From: an uncultured Prevotellaceae bacterium
GTDB lineage: Bacteria > Bacteroidota > Bacteroidia > Bacteroidales > Bacteroidaceae
Direction: 5' to 3'
DNA: 64,000 bases
Assembly (NCBI GenBank): GCA_900317635.1
Contig: ONHN01000006.1
Span: forward strand, 1-64,000
Under the pieces are notes generated by a model. It was not told the origin of the DNA. It saw nothing but the letters and a program-made list of their open reading frames with translations, and made no database searches. Made by a program: the position numbers and the translations under genes. Numbering within the stretch: position 1 is the stretch's first letter; every line of letters starts with the position of its first letter. Shown here one piece after another: positions 26,292-35,300 of this stretch.

Positions 26292-28295
26292 ATGATAGAC
26301 CACGCTACCATACAGCGCGTGAAGGACGCAGCCGACATCGTTGACGTTGTGCGCGAGTACGTCACACTCCGCCGTGCCGGTGCCAACTACAAAGGGCTGT
26401 GTCCGTTCCACAACGAGAAGACCCCAAGCTTCATTGTTTCGCCCGCCAAGCAGCTGTGCAAATGTTTCAGCTGCGGGAAGGGCGGCGACGTGGTGCGCTT
26501 CCTGATGGAGATAGAGCAGATGACGTATCCCGAAGCCATTCGCGCCCTCGGACGCAAGTATGGCATTGAGATAAAAGAAAAGGAACTTACCGACGAGGAA
26601 CGTGCTGCGGCCTCAGTGCGCGAAAGTTTATTCGTCTTGAACGAATGGGCGCGCGACTATTTCGTCAAGTCGTTGCACGAAAGCAGCGAGGGACAGAGCG
26701 TAGGCCTCGCCTATTTCCGCGAGCGCGGTTTGCGCGACGACATCATTCGCAAGTTCCAACTGGGTTATGCTCCGCGCCGTCGCGACAGCCTGAGCAGCGA
26801 AGCCAGGGCGAAGGGTTTTAGCCTTGAAAACCTTGTGAAGACGGGCCTCTGTGCAAAGCGCGACGACGGCAGTGTGTACGACCGTTTCGCTACGCGCGTC
26901 ATCTTCCCCGTCCACACCGTTTCGGGCAAGGTGGTGGCCTTTGGCGGACGCACACTTTCAACCGATAAGAAGGTAGCCAAATACGTCAACAGCCCTGAGT
27001 CGGAAATCTACTCGAAGAGCCACGAGCTTTATGGCATCTACCTGGCCCGGCAAGCCATTGTGCGCGAGAACCGCTGCTTTATGGTGGAAGGCTACATGGA
27101 CGTCATTTCGATGCACCAAAGTGGGGTAGAGAACGTAGTGGCCTCGAGTGGGACGTCGCTTACGGAGGGTCAGATTCGCCTCCTGCACCGCTTCACGGAC
27201 AACATCACCGTGCTCTACGACGGCGACGCGGCAGGCATCCACGCTTCACTACGCGGCATTGACATGTTGCTGGCCGAAGGGCTGAACATCAAGGTGATGC
27301 TCCTTCCCGATGGTGACGACCCCGACAGCTTCGCCCGTAAACATACCGCCGAGGCGTTCCAGGAGTATATCAACTCGCACCAAACCGACTTCATCACCTT
27401 CAAGACCAACCTGCTGTTGCAAGATGCGGCTGGCGACCCGCTGAAGCGTGCACAAGTGACGCAAGACATCGTGCGCTCCATTGCCGCCATCCCCGACGGT
27501 ATCACGCGCCAGAGCTATGCCCACGAGTGTGCCTCGCTGATGCAAATGGACGAAGCCCTCATCCTGCACGAAATATCGAAAGCGCGCAAGGAGCACTATC
27601 GCAGCAACGCGCCAAAGGCAGCCCCAGCTGCTGGGGCGGCGCAGCCTGCAGCGGCAGATGCTTCAGCCGCCACCGCTCAGCCTTCGCCATCTCCAACCAG
27701 CCAGCCGCCCGCACCGCCAACATCGCCCCTCATCGCGCAGCCCACGGCTTTTGCCGAGGAACGACTTTTGGCCCAGCAATTAGTGCGCTATGCCAGCCAC
27801 ACCCTCTTCACCGAGACAGCCGACGACGGTACCGAGCAGAGCGTCAACGTAGCCACCTACATTGCCGACGACTTGGCCGCCGACGGGCTGACGATGCAGT
27901 CGCCCGTCTATGCACGCATCCTCGCCGATGCTGCCGCCCATGCCATGGACCCCCACTTCGACTCGCTGAGCTATTTCCTCTCTCACCCCGAGGCCGACGT
28001 AGCTGCTGCTGCCATGGATTTAGGCACCGACCGCTACCAACTCAGTACGGGTCAGCAGAAGCAATATGGCGACGAGGCCGACCACCTGCAAGACATCGTC
28101 CCGCGCCTGCTCAACGACTTCAAATACGCCTATATTCGCAACGAGAAGCTGGCGCTTGAGCGCAAAATACAGGATGCGGCGGCACGCGGCGATATGGTCC
28201 TCTGCATGGACCTCATGCAACAGTATAAAGACATCTCTGCCGTCTTTGCCGCCATCAGCCAAGCTACGGGCGACAAAGTCGTACGCCAACCATGA
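26292..28295 (+). CDS. dnaG: DNA primase
   Basis: A 667-residue primase that makes RNA primers at the replication fork. The N-terminal CHC2 zinc finger is CPFHNEKTPSF with CKCFSCGKGGDV (residues 37-70), the catalytic core follows (GYAPRRRDSL, FATRVIFPVHTVSGKVVAFGG), and the Toprim domain shows EGYMDVISMHQSGV and YDGDAAG. A Pro/Ala/Gln-rich linker (about 435-485, APAAGAAQPAAADASAAT) separates the core from the C-terminal DnaB-binding domain. The linker is longer and more biased than in many relatives but keeps the frame. Confidence 0.95.
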   Translation: MIDHATIQRVKDAADIVDVVREYVTLRRAGANYKGLCPFHNEKTPSFIVSPAKQLCKCFSCGKGGDVVRFLMEIEQMTYPEAIRALGRKYGIEIKEKELTDEERAAASVRESLFVLNEWARDYFVKSLHESSEGQSVGLAYFRERGLRDDIIRKFQLGYAPRRRDSLSSEARAKGFSLENLVKTGLCAKRDDGSVYDRFATRVIFPVHTVSGKVVAFGGRTLSTDKKVAKYVNSPESEIYSKSHELYGIYLARQAIVRENRCFMVEGYMDVISMHQSGVENVVASSGTSLTEGQIRLLHRFTDNITVLYDGDAAGIHASLRGIDMLLAEGLNIKVMLLPDGDDPDSFARKHTAEAFQEYINSHQTDFITFKTNLLLQDAAGDPLKRAQVTQDIVRSIAAIPDGITRQSYAHECASLMQMDEALILHEISKARKEHYRSNAPKAAPAAGAAQPAAADASAATAQPSPSPTSQPPAPPTSPLIAQPTAFAEERLLAQQLVRYASHTLFTETADDGTEQSVNVATYIADDLAADGLTMQSPVYARILADAAAHAMDPHFDSLSYFLSHPEADVAAAAMDLGTDRYQLSTGQQKQYGDEADHLQDIVPRLLNDFKYAYIRNEKLALERKIQDAAARGDMVLCMDLMQQYKDISAVFAAISQATGDKVVRQP

Positions 28296-28590
28296 TATGA
28301 TTCAACTTTCGGAAGCTGTCGCTTCATCTGAAGTTAAAGGAGTTAAAAGGAGTTATCGCAGCCTATGGCTGCTGAGGAGTTAAAGACGATAGTCATATTC
28401 GCAAATACTATAGGGTTTAAAAGTATCGTCATATTCGCAAATACTATAGGGTTTAAAAGTATCGTCTTTAACTCCCTTAACTCCTCTAACATCCGAAACT
28501 TGAATGACATAGCTTTTTTGTATCCCACGTTCCCTCCCCCTCCCATAATGGGGGGAAAGAAGCTACGTGGGGCTTAACCTCTGACCTACT
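28296..28590. other. Intergenic region between dnaG and malQ
   Basis: Holds GGAGTTAAA-type repeats (28331-28355), a small perfect hairpin GCAGCC-TAT-GGCTGC near 28358, the enclosed 36-bp duplication (28376-28475) and a C-rich/G-rich hairpin around 28535-28575. No gene is supported; a 70-codon open frame here only reads through the repeats. Confidence 0.6.
28376..28475. repeat. 36-bp tandem duplication enclosed by a 16-bp inverted repeat
   Basis: Two exact 36-base copies lie head to tail at 28392-28427 and 28428-28463, each starting GTCATATTCGCAAATACTAT. They are bracketed by GGAGTTAAAGACGATA (28376-28391) and its exact complement TATCGTCTTTAACTCC (28460-28475). There is no spacer between the copies, so this is not a CRISPR array. 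Confidence 0.8.
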
Positions 28591-31209
28591 ATGCCCACAC
28601 TACATTTCCACATCCCCTATAGGACGGCGCGCGACCAGCGTCTGCAACTAAGATACACACTTTCCAGTCAAACGTCCGATGTCCTGCCCATGCAACCTTC
28701 GCAAGACGGCGCGGCATGGACCGCGCAGTTTGCTCTTCCTGCCTCTACGGACTGGATAAGCTACAGCTACGAAGTGGTTGATGCAGATGGCAGCGTAGTT
28801 CGTCGCGAAGAAGGAGCGCATCGTCGCATCTATCCGCAGAAGCGTTCTGCGTTGCAGCTGCTCGACAGCTGGTCCGAGCGCGGCATCCCTCCCGTCTTTC
28901 GCCATGCCCCCTTCACGCGTACCGTCTATGGTCCGCGCCGTGGAGCCATTGTGGCCGGTATGCTCAATACGCCCCATCTGCTACTGCTCTCGGCCCTGCC
29001 CGCCCCCGAAGGTTACCATTGGGGCGTGCTGGGCAATACGCCTGCCTTAGGTGCGTGGCAACCCTCACACGCTGTGGCCCTGACGCGCACGCAGGTTTAC
29101 GAATTTGCCTGCCCCCTCAGCAGCGAAGATCTGCAAACGGGTTTTGCCTATAAGCTTGTCCTGCTCGACGAGCGGCGGCCTGGCACCGTACTATGGGAAG
29201 AAGGCGAAGACCGCTACGTAGCTCCTCCGCCCACTAAGGCACCCGCCACGTTTGTCCTGGCCTCATCGCCACGTTTCAGTTTCCCCCTGTGGCGCGGTGC
29301 AGGCGTTGTCGTCCCCGTCTTTTCGCTGCGCAGCCATAGCAGCTGGGGCGTAGGAGATTTTGGCGACCTCCGAAAGTTCACCCAATGGGCCGCGTCGGTA
29401 GGCATGCAGGCCGTGCAGTTGCTCCCCCTGAACGACACCACCCGCACCGGCACCTGGCGCGACAGCTATCCCTATAGCGGCATCTCCGTTTTCGCCCTGC
29501 ATCCCATCTATCTCGACCCCACGCCCTGGGCCGACACACCTATATATAATATATGTATAGAGGAAGCGCGCGCACTGAACCAGCTGCCAACGCTCGACTA
29601 TGAGAAAGCTTTTGCGCTGAAAATGCACTTTCTGCGCGAACTCTACAAGGCTGAAGGGCGCACTACATGCGGGCGAACAGCCTACAAACGTTTTGTTTCC
29701 GAAAACAAAGAATGGCTCGAACCCTATGCCGAATTTTGCGTGCGCCGCGATGCAAACCATACGGCCAATTTCCGACATTGGAAGGACGTGCCCTTGCCTC
29801 CCTCCGCCTTGGGCTTTTGGTGCTTCGTGCAGTATCTGCTCCACGCGCAGCTATCCGCCGTCCACGCGGAGGCCTCAGCACTCGGCGTTATCCTGAAGGG
29901 CGACATACCCATTGGCGTATGCCCCGACAGCGTCGATGTGTGGCGCCAACCCTCCCTGTTCCATCAGGACGGTTCGGCGGGAGCACCGCCCGACTACTTC
30001 TCGGCCGAGGGACAAAACTGGGGTTTCCCCACCTACAACTGGGAGCGCATGAGCGAAGACGGTTACAGCTGGTGGAAGCGACGCTTCCAGACGATGGGAC
30101 AATACTTCGACGCCTACCGCATCGACCACGTGCTCGGCTTCTTCCGCATTTGGGAGATACCCACCTCGCAGCTCAGCGGCAAGCTGGGCCATTTCCGCCC
30201 CGCGCTGCCATTCTCTTCCGCAGAAATACGCCAGTTCGGTTTCTCGCTGCCACCCTCGCAGTTTGTGCGCCCACGGCTTTCCGACAGTCGCTTTGCGCGC
30301 TTGAGTGCCGAAGCGGGGCATGCCGACCTCCGGCGCTTCTTCCAAAAAGAGGGAGGCTATTGGACACTGCGTCCCCATTGTCAAACACAAACGGACCTGC
30401 TACGGCTCACCACCGACGACGCTGCGCTGCGCCGCATCCTGCTCGACGTCGTGGCCGACGTGCTGTTTATAGAAGACGCCCAGCAGCCTGCCCACTTCCA
30501 CCCGCGCATTGGCGCTCAGCAAACCCCGACCTACGCAGCCCTGCCCGCCGAGCAGCAGCAAGCCTTCGACCGCCTCCACCATCACTTCTTCTTCGAACGC
30601 CACAACGATTTCTGGGCAAACGGGGCGCGCAAGAAGTTCCGCGCGCTGCTCAGCCACGAAGGCGATGCAGCGACGGCGAGCCTGCTGCCCTGCGCCGAAG
30701 ACCTGGGCATGGTGCCAGCCTGCGTGCCAGGCGTGCTGCGCGAGTGGGGCGTGCTGACGCTCGAGATACAAACGATGCCCAAGACCTATGGCCGTGAGTT
30801 TGCCGACTTAAGTCAAAACCCGTGGCTCAGCGTGGCCACCATCGCCACCCACGACATGCCCCCCCTGCGCCGATGGTGGCAACTCGCCCCCCAGCGCACC
30901 ACCCGCTTCTGGAACGAACAGCTGCATCGCCACGGCGAAGCACCCGCCGACGCGCCCGCCGATGCCTGCGAGCAGGTAGTTCGCCAGCACTTAGCTTCGC
31001 CCTCCATGCTCTGCCTGATAGCTTTGCAAGACTATTTAGGCATCGACGAAACCCTGCGCCATCCTCACCCCGAAGAAGAGCAAATCAACAACCCCTCCAA
31101 CGGAGCCCACTATTGGCGCTACAGAATGCACCTCTGCATAGAAGACCTCTTCAGCGCCGTAAACTTCAACGAACGCCTGCGACTGATTGTCAGGGATTGC
31201 GGAAGATGA
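28591..31209 (+). CDS. malQ: 4-alpha-glucanotransferase with N-terminal starch-binding domains
   Basis: An 872-residue amylomaltase that rearranges alpha-1,4-glucans and maltodextrins. Two N-terminal CBM20-like domains (about 1-110 and 120-240; the second shows HWGVLGNTPALGAWQPSHAV) precede a GH77 barrel. GH77 motifs are VVPVFSLRSHSSWGVGDF, QLLPLNDT, AYRIDHVLGFFRIWEIP (nucleophile Asp region) and CAEDLGMVP (catalytic Glu), with ATHDMPPLRRWW near the end. The domain order matches the Bacteroidales and plant DPE2-like type. No signal peptide, so it acts on internal glycogen or imported maltodextrin. Confidence 0.92.
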   Translation: MPTLHFHIPYRTARDQRLQLRYTLSSQTSDVLPMQPSQDGAAWTAQFALPASTDWISYSYEVVDADGSVVRREEGAHRRIYPQKRSALQLLDSWSERGIPPVFRHAPFTRTVYGPRRGAIVAGMLNTPHLLLLSALPAPEGYHWGVLGNTPALGAWQPSHAVALTRTQVYEFACPLSSEDLQTGFAYKLVLLDERRPGTVLWEEGEDRYVAPPPTKAPATFVLASSPRFSFPLWRGAGVVVPVFSLRSHSSWGVGDFGDLRKFTQWAASVGMQAVQLLPLNDTTRTGTWRDSYPYSGISVFALHPIYLDPTPWADTPIYNICIEEARALNQLPTLDYEKAFALKMHFLRELYKAEGRTTCGRTAYKRFVSENKEWLEPYAEFCVRRDANHTANFRHWKDVPLPPSALGFWCFVQYLLHAQLSAVHAEASALGVILKGDIPIGVCPDSVDVWRQPSLFHQDGSAGAPPDYFSAEGQNWGFPTYNWERMSEDGYSWWKRRFQTMGQYFDAYRIDHVLGFFRIWEIPTSQLSGKLGHFRPALPFSSAEIRQFGFSLPPSQFVRPRLSDSRFARLSAEAGHADLRRFFQKEGGYWTLRPHCQTQTDLLRLTTDDAALRRILLDVVADVLFIEDAQQPAHFHPRIGAQQTPTYAALPAEQQQAFDRLHHHFFFERHNDFWANGARKKFRALLSHEGDAATASLLPCAEDLGMVPACVPGVLREWGVLTLEIQTMPKTYGREFADLSQNPWLSVATIATHDMPPLRRWWQLAPQRTTRFWNEQLHRHGEAPADAPADACEQVVRQHLASPSMLCLIALQDYLGIDETLRHPHPEEEQINNPSNGAHYWRYRMHLCIEDLFSAVNFNERLRLIVRDCGR

Positions 31210-31308
31210 AGAACTAACTTCTGCAAACAAAACACACAACCAGCCGAAAGTCATTGTCGTTTAGGCTATGCTTTCGGCTGGTTGCGTGTATTGGGGTAGG
31301 GTAGCGGG

Positions 31309-31638
31309 CTACTCTTCTTCTTCTTCGTGGCTATCGAGTTCGGCATCGACGAAGAAGCGAACTTCTTCTGGGTTGAAGGGTCGGCCCAGCTGCTTGGTGC
31401 AGGCGTTGGCCACGTAGCGCGCTGCCGCTTCGATGTCGATTTCGACGAAACCTTCCGCATCGGGTTCGGCTTCGAAGGCATCGCTCTCGAAGTAGTAGTC
31501 GCGAACAGCATCGAGCATAAACTCGAGGTCTTCGTCAGTAAACTTCTGCTGCAACTCTTGCGGCAGGTGCGTGCGGACGTACTGGCAGGTGCGCACGTCG
31601 TCGGCAGCATCAAGCAGGTAGTCGGGCGTAGGCGTCAT
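31309..31638 (-). CDS. Small acidic conserved hypothetical protein
   Basis: A 109-residue strongly acidic protein (ends in five Glu residues) that I do not recognise by name. It looks alpha-helical, with no signal peptide or cysteine motif (CQYVRTHLPQELQQKFTDED, ARYVANACTKQLGRPFNPEE). It begins 11 bases after the trxA stop on the same strand, so co-expression with thioredoxin is likely. A role as a small cytosolic regulator would be a guess. Confidence 0.65.
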   Translation of the reverse strand: MTPTPDYLLDAADDVRTCQYVRTHLPQELQQKFTDEDLEFMLDAVRDYYFESDAFEAEPDAEGFVEIDIEAAARYVANACTKQLGRPFNPEEVRFFVDAELDSHEEEEE

Positions 31639-31649
31639 GGCGGAGGAGA

Positions 31650-31964
31650 TTAGAGCAGGGCGTTCAGTTTCTGCTGGAGCGTAGCTTTGGGCACGGCGCC
31701 CACGCTGCGGTCGACCACGTTGCCGTCTTTGATAAAGACAACGAAGGGGATGTTGCGCACGCCGAACTTAGCAGCCAGTTCTTCGGACTCGTCAACGTCG
31801 CACTTGCAAACGTTGACTTTGCCTTCGTATTCGGCAGCCAACTCGTCGATGATGGGGCTGAGCATTTTGCAGGGTCCACACCATGCTGCAGAGAAGTCGA
31901 TAACTACGGGCAGTCCTGCCCCGATAATGTCTTGCGCGTTAGCGTCTGTGATGATTTGTGCCAT
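31650..31964 (-). CDS. trxA: Thioredoxin
   Basis: A 104-residue cytosolic thioredoxin of standard length. The active site WCGPCK is near residue 29 in VIDFSAAWCGPCKMLSPIID, the cis-proline loop is VRNIPFVVFIKDG and the end PKATLQQKLNALL is typical. It reduces protein disulfides using thioredoxin reductase. It lies downstream of dnaE on the same strand but is separated from it by a repeat-rich 363-base gap, so it probably has its own promoter. Confidence 0.93.
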   Translation of the reverse strand: MAQIITDANAQDIIGAGLPVVIDFSAAWCGPCKMLSPIIDELAAEYEGKVNVCKCDVDESEELAAKFGVRNIPFVVFIKDGNVVDRSVGAVPKATLQQKLNALL

Positions 31965-31996
31965 AGGTAAAAATGTTTAATGTTTAGGTTTAGCCC

Positions 31997-32033
31997 CGCC
32001 CCGACCCTCCCCCAAAAAAGGAGGGAGGTTGGG
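31997..32033. repeat. G/C-rich hairpin (family E) upstream of trxA
   Basis: CCCTCCCCC, six A residues and GGAGGGAGG can pair as an imperfect hairpin. It shares its composition with the other family E elements. Confidence 0.5.
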
Positions 32034-32060
32034 ATAGTCTTGCAGGCAGCGAGGGGGCTT

Positions 32061-32079
32061 GTTTAATGTTTAATGTTTA
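32061..32079. repeat. A/T-rich short tandem array, left of A3
   Basis: GTTTAATGTTTAATGTTTA iterates a nine-base unit. It abuts the left end of the family A copy A3. Confidence 0.55.
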
Positions 32080-32296
32080 TTTAAGTTTGGGGAGTTTTCC
32101 TGCTGCAATGGTACGTGAAGCGCACCGCACTTAAAAGAAACTTTGTGACGTGCAGTACGCTTCGCGCACTGGCCATATCGTTGATAGTTTGCCGCGCACC
32201 ACTCGTCGCTACGCTCCTCGCGGTACGCGGTTAAGCATGGTGTGGTGCGCTTCGCGCACCATTTATTCCGCTCTATCACAACGTCCAAAACTTGAG
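32080..32296. repeat. Family A fold-back repeat, copy A3 (internally shortened)
   Basis: The left end TTTAAGTTTGGGGAGTT and the right end TCACAACGTCCAAAACTTGA correspond to the two ends of copy A2. The interior keeps GTGCAGTACGC-TCGCGCACTGG and GCGGTTAAGCATGGTG but lacks about 120 bases of the A2 left arm, giving 217 bases. A/T-rich short-unit arrays flank it on both sides. It lies between trxA and dnaE. Confidence 0.8.
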
Positions 32297-32297
32297 T

Positions 32298-32336
32298 GTT
32301 TAATGTTTAATGTTTATTGTTTATTGTTTATTGTTT
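32298..32336. repeat. A/T-rich short tandem array, right of A3
   Basis: A run of GTTTAAT and GTTTATT units overlapping the last three codons of dnaE (stop at 32328). It is the counterpart of the array at 32061-32079. Confidence 0.6.
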
Positions 32337-35300
32337 CACGTTCACTTGATATTCGATGGCGGGCGAGCTTTCGAGGAAGTCGAAGAAGGCGGGGTCGGGG
32401 CTGATGCGACAGGTTTTGGAGGTGAGCATCACGTTGGTTCCCGCTTCGCGGTCGACGACGTTGATGTTGAGTTCGGTGTTGCCCTGCTGCTTTTTCGCTA
32501 AAGAGCAGAACTCGGTGGCTGTTTGCTCGTCGAGGGCATCGAGGGGAATTTTCACGGTGATGCTTCTGAGGGCCGTGTCCTTCACATCGGCGAGGAATTC
32601 TATGCGCGCGATGCGCAGGTCGAAGGCAGCGGCGTTGAAGCGGCGCGGTTCGGCTCGGGCCGTGATGAAGAGGCTGTTGCCGGTTTGCAAATAGCCGCGC
32701 CAACGAGCCCAGTCGTCGCCGAAGAGGGCAATCTCGCCACTGCCGCGATAGTCCTCGATGCGCGAAATGCCGTAGGGCTTGCCCGTTTTGGTTTGCGCCT
32801 CGCGGACGGAGGAGATAATGCCGCCAATGGTGAGGTCGCGCCCTGCCAAGGCGGAGAGGTCGGAGAGGTCGGTAGCCGCCGTATTGCAGGCGTGTTGCAC
32901 GACGACCTTGAACTTGTCGAGCGGATGGCCAGAGATGTAGATGCCGATGAGTTCGCGCTCGCGGTTGAGGCGTTCGAGGTCGGTCCACGCAGGGCATTCG
33001 GCGGTGGGTTCGGGGCGCGCTATCTCTACGGCATCGAAGCCGCCGAAGAGGGAGTTGGCTGCCGACTGCTTGTCGGACTGGAACTGGTTGCCATAGCGCA
33101 TGAGCGTATCGAGGAAGGTCTCGCCGCGCTCGCCGGCAGGCGTGACAAACACTTCGCGCTTCATGCCGAAACTGTCGAAGGCACCAGAGAGGGCCAGGCA
33201 TTCAAGGCTCTTCTTATTGCAGAGTGAGAGGTTGATGCGTTCCACCAAATCATAGATGCTTTTGAAAGGGCCGTTCTTTTCTCTTTCGTCGAGAATGGCT
33301 TGCGCAGCCCCCGTCCCCACACCTTTAACGGCCCCCATACCGAAACGTATGTCGCCACGGACGTTGACGCTGAACTTGATGCGACTCTCGTTCACGTCGG
33401 GTCCCAGGGTCTTGATGCCGAGCTGCCGACATTCGTCCATCAGCTTGGTGATTTCCGTGATGTTGTTCAGGTTGCGGCTCATGGCGCCTGCCATGTACTG
33501 CGAGGGGTAGTTGGCCTTTAAGTAGCCCGTTTGATAGGCAATCCACGCGTAGCAGGCGGCATGGCTCTTGTTGAAGGCGTAGGACGCAAAAGCTTCCCAG
33601 TCTTTCCAAATCTTCTCGAGTATTTTGGGGTCGTGCCCGTTCTTCTTTCCCCCTTCGATGAACTTGGGGTACATGAGGTCGAGCTTGTCTTTGAGCTTCT
33701 TACCCATGGCCTTGCGCAGCGTGTCGCTCTCGCCGCGCGTGAAGCCTGCTATTTCGCGGCTCAGGAGCATGACTTGCTCTTGATAGACAGTGATGCCGTA
33801 GGTGTCGCGCAGGTATTTCTCCATGCAAGGCAGGTCGTAGGTGATAGGTTCTTCGCCGTGCTTGCGCTTGATGAACTGGGGGATGTAGGCCATAGGCCCG
33901 GGGCGATAGAGGGCGTTCATGGCGATGAGGTCGCCCAGCGTGGAAGGCTGGAGTTTGCGCAGGTGGCTCTGCATGCCAGGACTTTCAAACTGGAACGTGC
34001 CAATGGTGTTGCCGTCGCTGAAGAGCTGATAGGTGGGCGCATCGTCGAGCGGAATGTTGTCCACGTTGAGCTCAATGCCTAACGTGAGGCGTATGTTTTC
34101 AAGAGCCTCCTTGATGATAGAGAGGTTCTTCAGTCCGAGGAAGTCCATCTTGATAAGGCCCGTTTCCTCGATGACCTTACCTTCGTATTGCGTACAGCGC
34201 AACTTTGTCCCAGTTTCTTTGTCGTCGGCTGTGCTGACGGGCACCCAGTCGCTGATGGGGTCGCGACAGATGATGAAGCCGCAAGCATGAACGCCCGTAT
34301 TGCGCACGTTGCCCTCCAGCATTTTGGCATAGCGAATGGTGTCGTGGAGCAGGGGATCGGACGATGCTTCTGCTTCGCGCAGTTCGGGCACGGCCTTGAT
34401 AGCGTTTTCGAGGTTGAGCTTCGGCGTCTTACCATCGGGTCCTTCGGGCAGGCGGTCTGGGATGAGTTTGCAGAGGCGATTGCTTTCGGGGAGGGGCAAC
34501 TTCTGCACGCGCGCCACGTCCTTCAGCGCCAACTTCGTGGCCATGGTGCCGTAGGTGATGATGTGGGCACAATTCTCTTCGCCGTATTTCTCCGTCACCC
34601 ACTTCAACACGCGGCCACGCCCGTCGTCGTCGAAGTCAACGTCGATATCGGGCAGCGAGATGCGGTCGGGGTTGAGGAAGCGTTCAAACAGCAGGTCGTA
34701 CTGTATGGGGTCGAGCTGCGTAATGCCAAGGCAATAGGCCACGCAGCTACCAGCTGCCGAGCCACGCCCTGGTCCCACGCTGACGTCCAGTTCATTGCGG
34801 GCAGCATTGATGTAGTCCTGCACGATGAGGAAGTAGCCAGGGAAGCCCATCGTCTTCATGATGTGAAGTTCGAAGCGTATGCGGTCGTCCACTTCCTTCG
34901 ACAGTGGCGTACCGTAGCGGCGAGCGGCACCCTCGTAAGCCAGTTTGGCCAGGTAGTCGGCTTCGAACTTGATGCGGTAGAGCTTGTCGAAACCGCCCAG
35001 CTTTTCTATCTTCTTGCGCCCCTCCTCTTCGCTCATTATCACGTTGCCATTCTCGTCGCGCGTAAACTCGTCGAAGAGTTCTTGCTCGGTAATCCTGTTG
35101 CGATATTCTTCCTCCGTACCGAAATCCTCGGGTATGGCGAAGTTGGGCATGATAGGCGCATGGTCGATGCTGTAGCATTCCACCTTGCCGGCTACTTCGC
35201 ACGTGTTGGCAAGTGCTTCGGGCAAATCGGCAAATACGGCGTTCATCTCGGCCCGCGTCTTAAACCACTCCTGCTTCGTATAGAGCATGCGGGTGGGGTC

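Noticed and set aside
28392..28463. CRISPR array suggested by two 36-bp repeats
   Set aside because: The two units are contiguous with no spacer, and there are no cas genes in the window.
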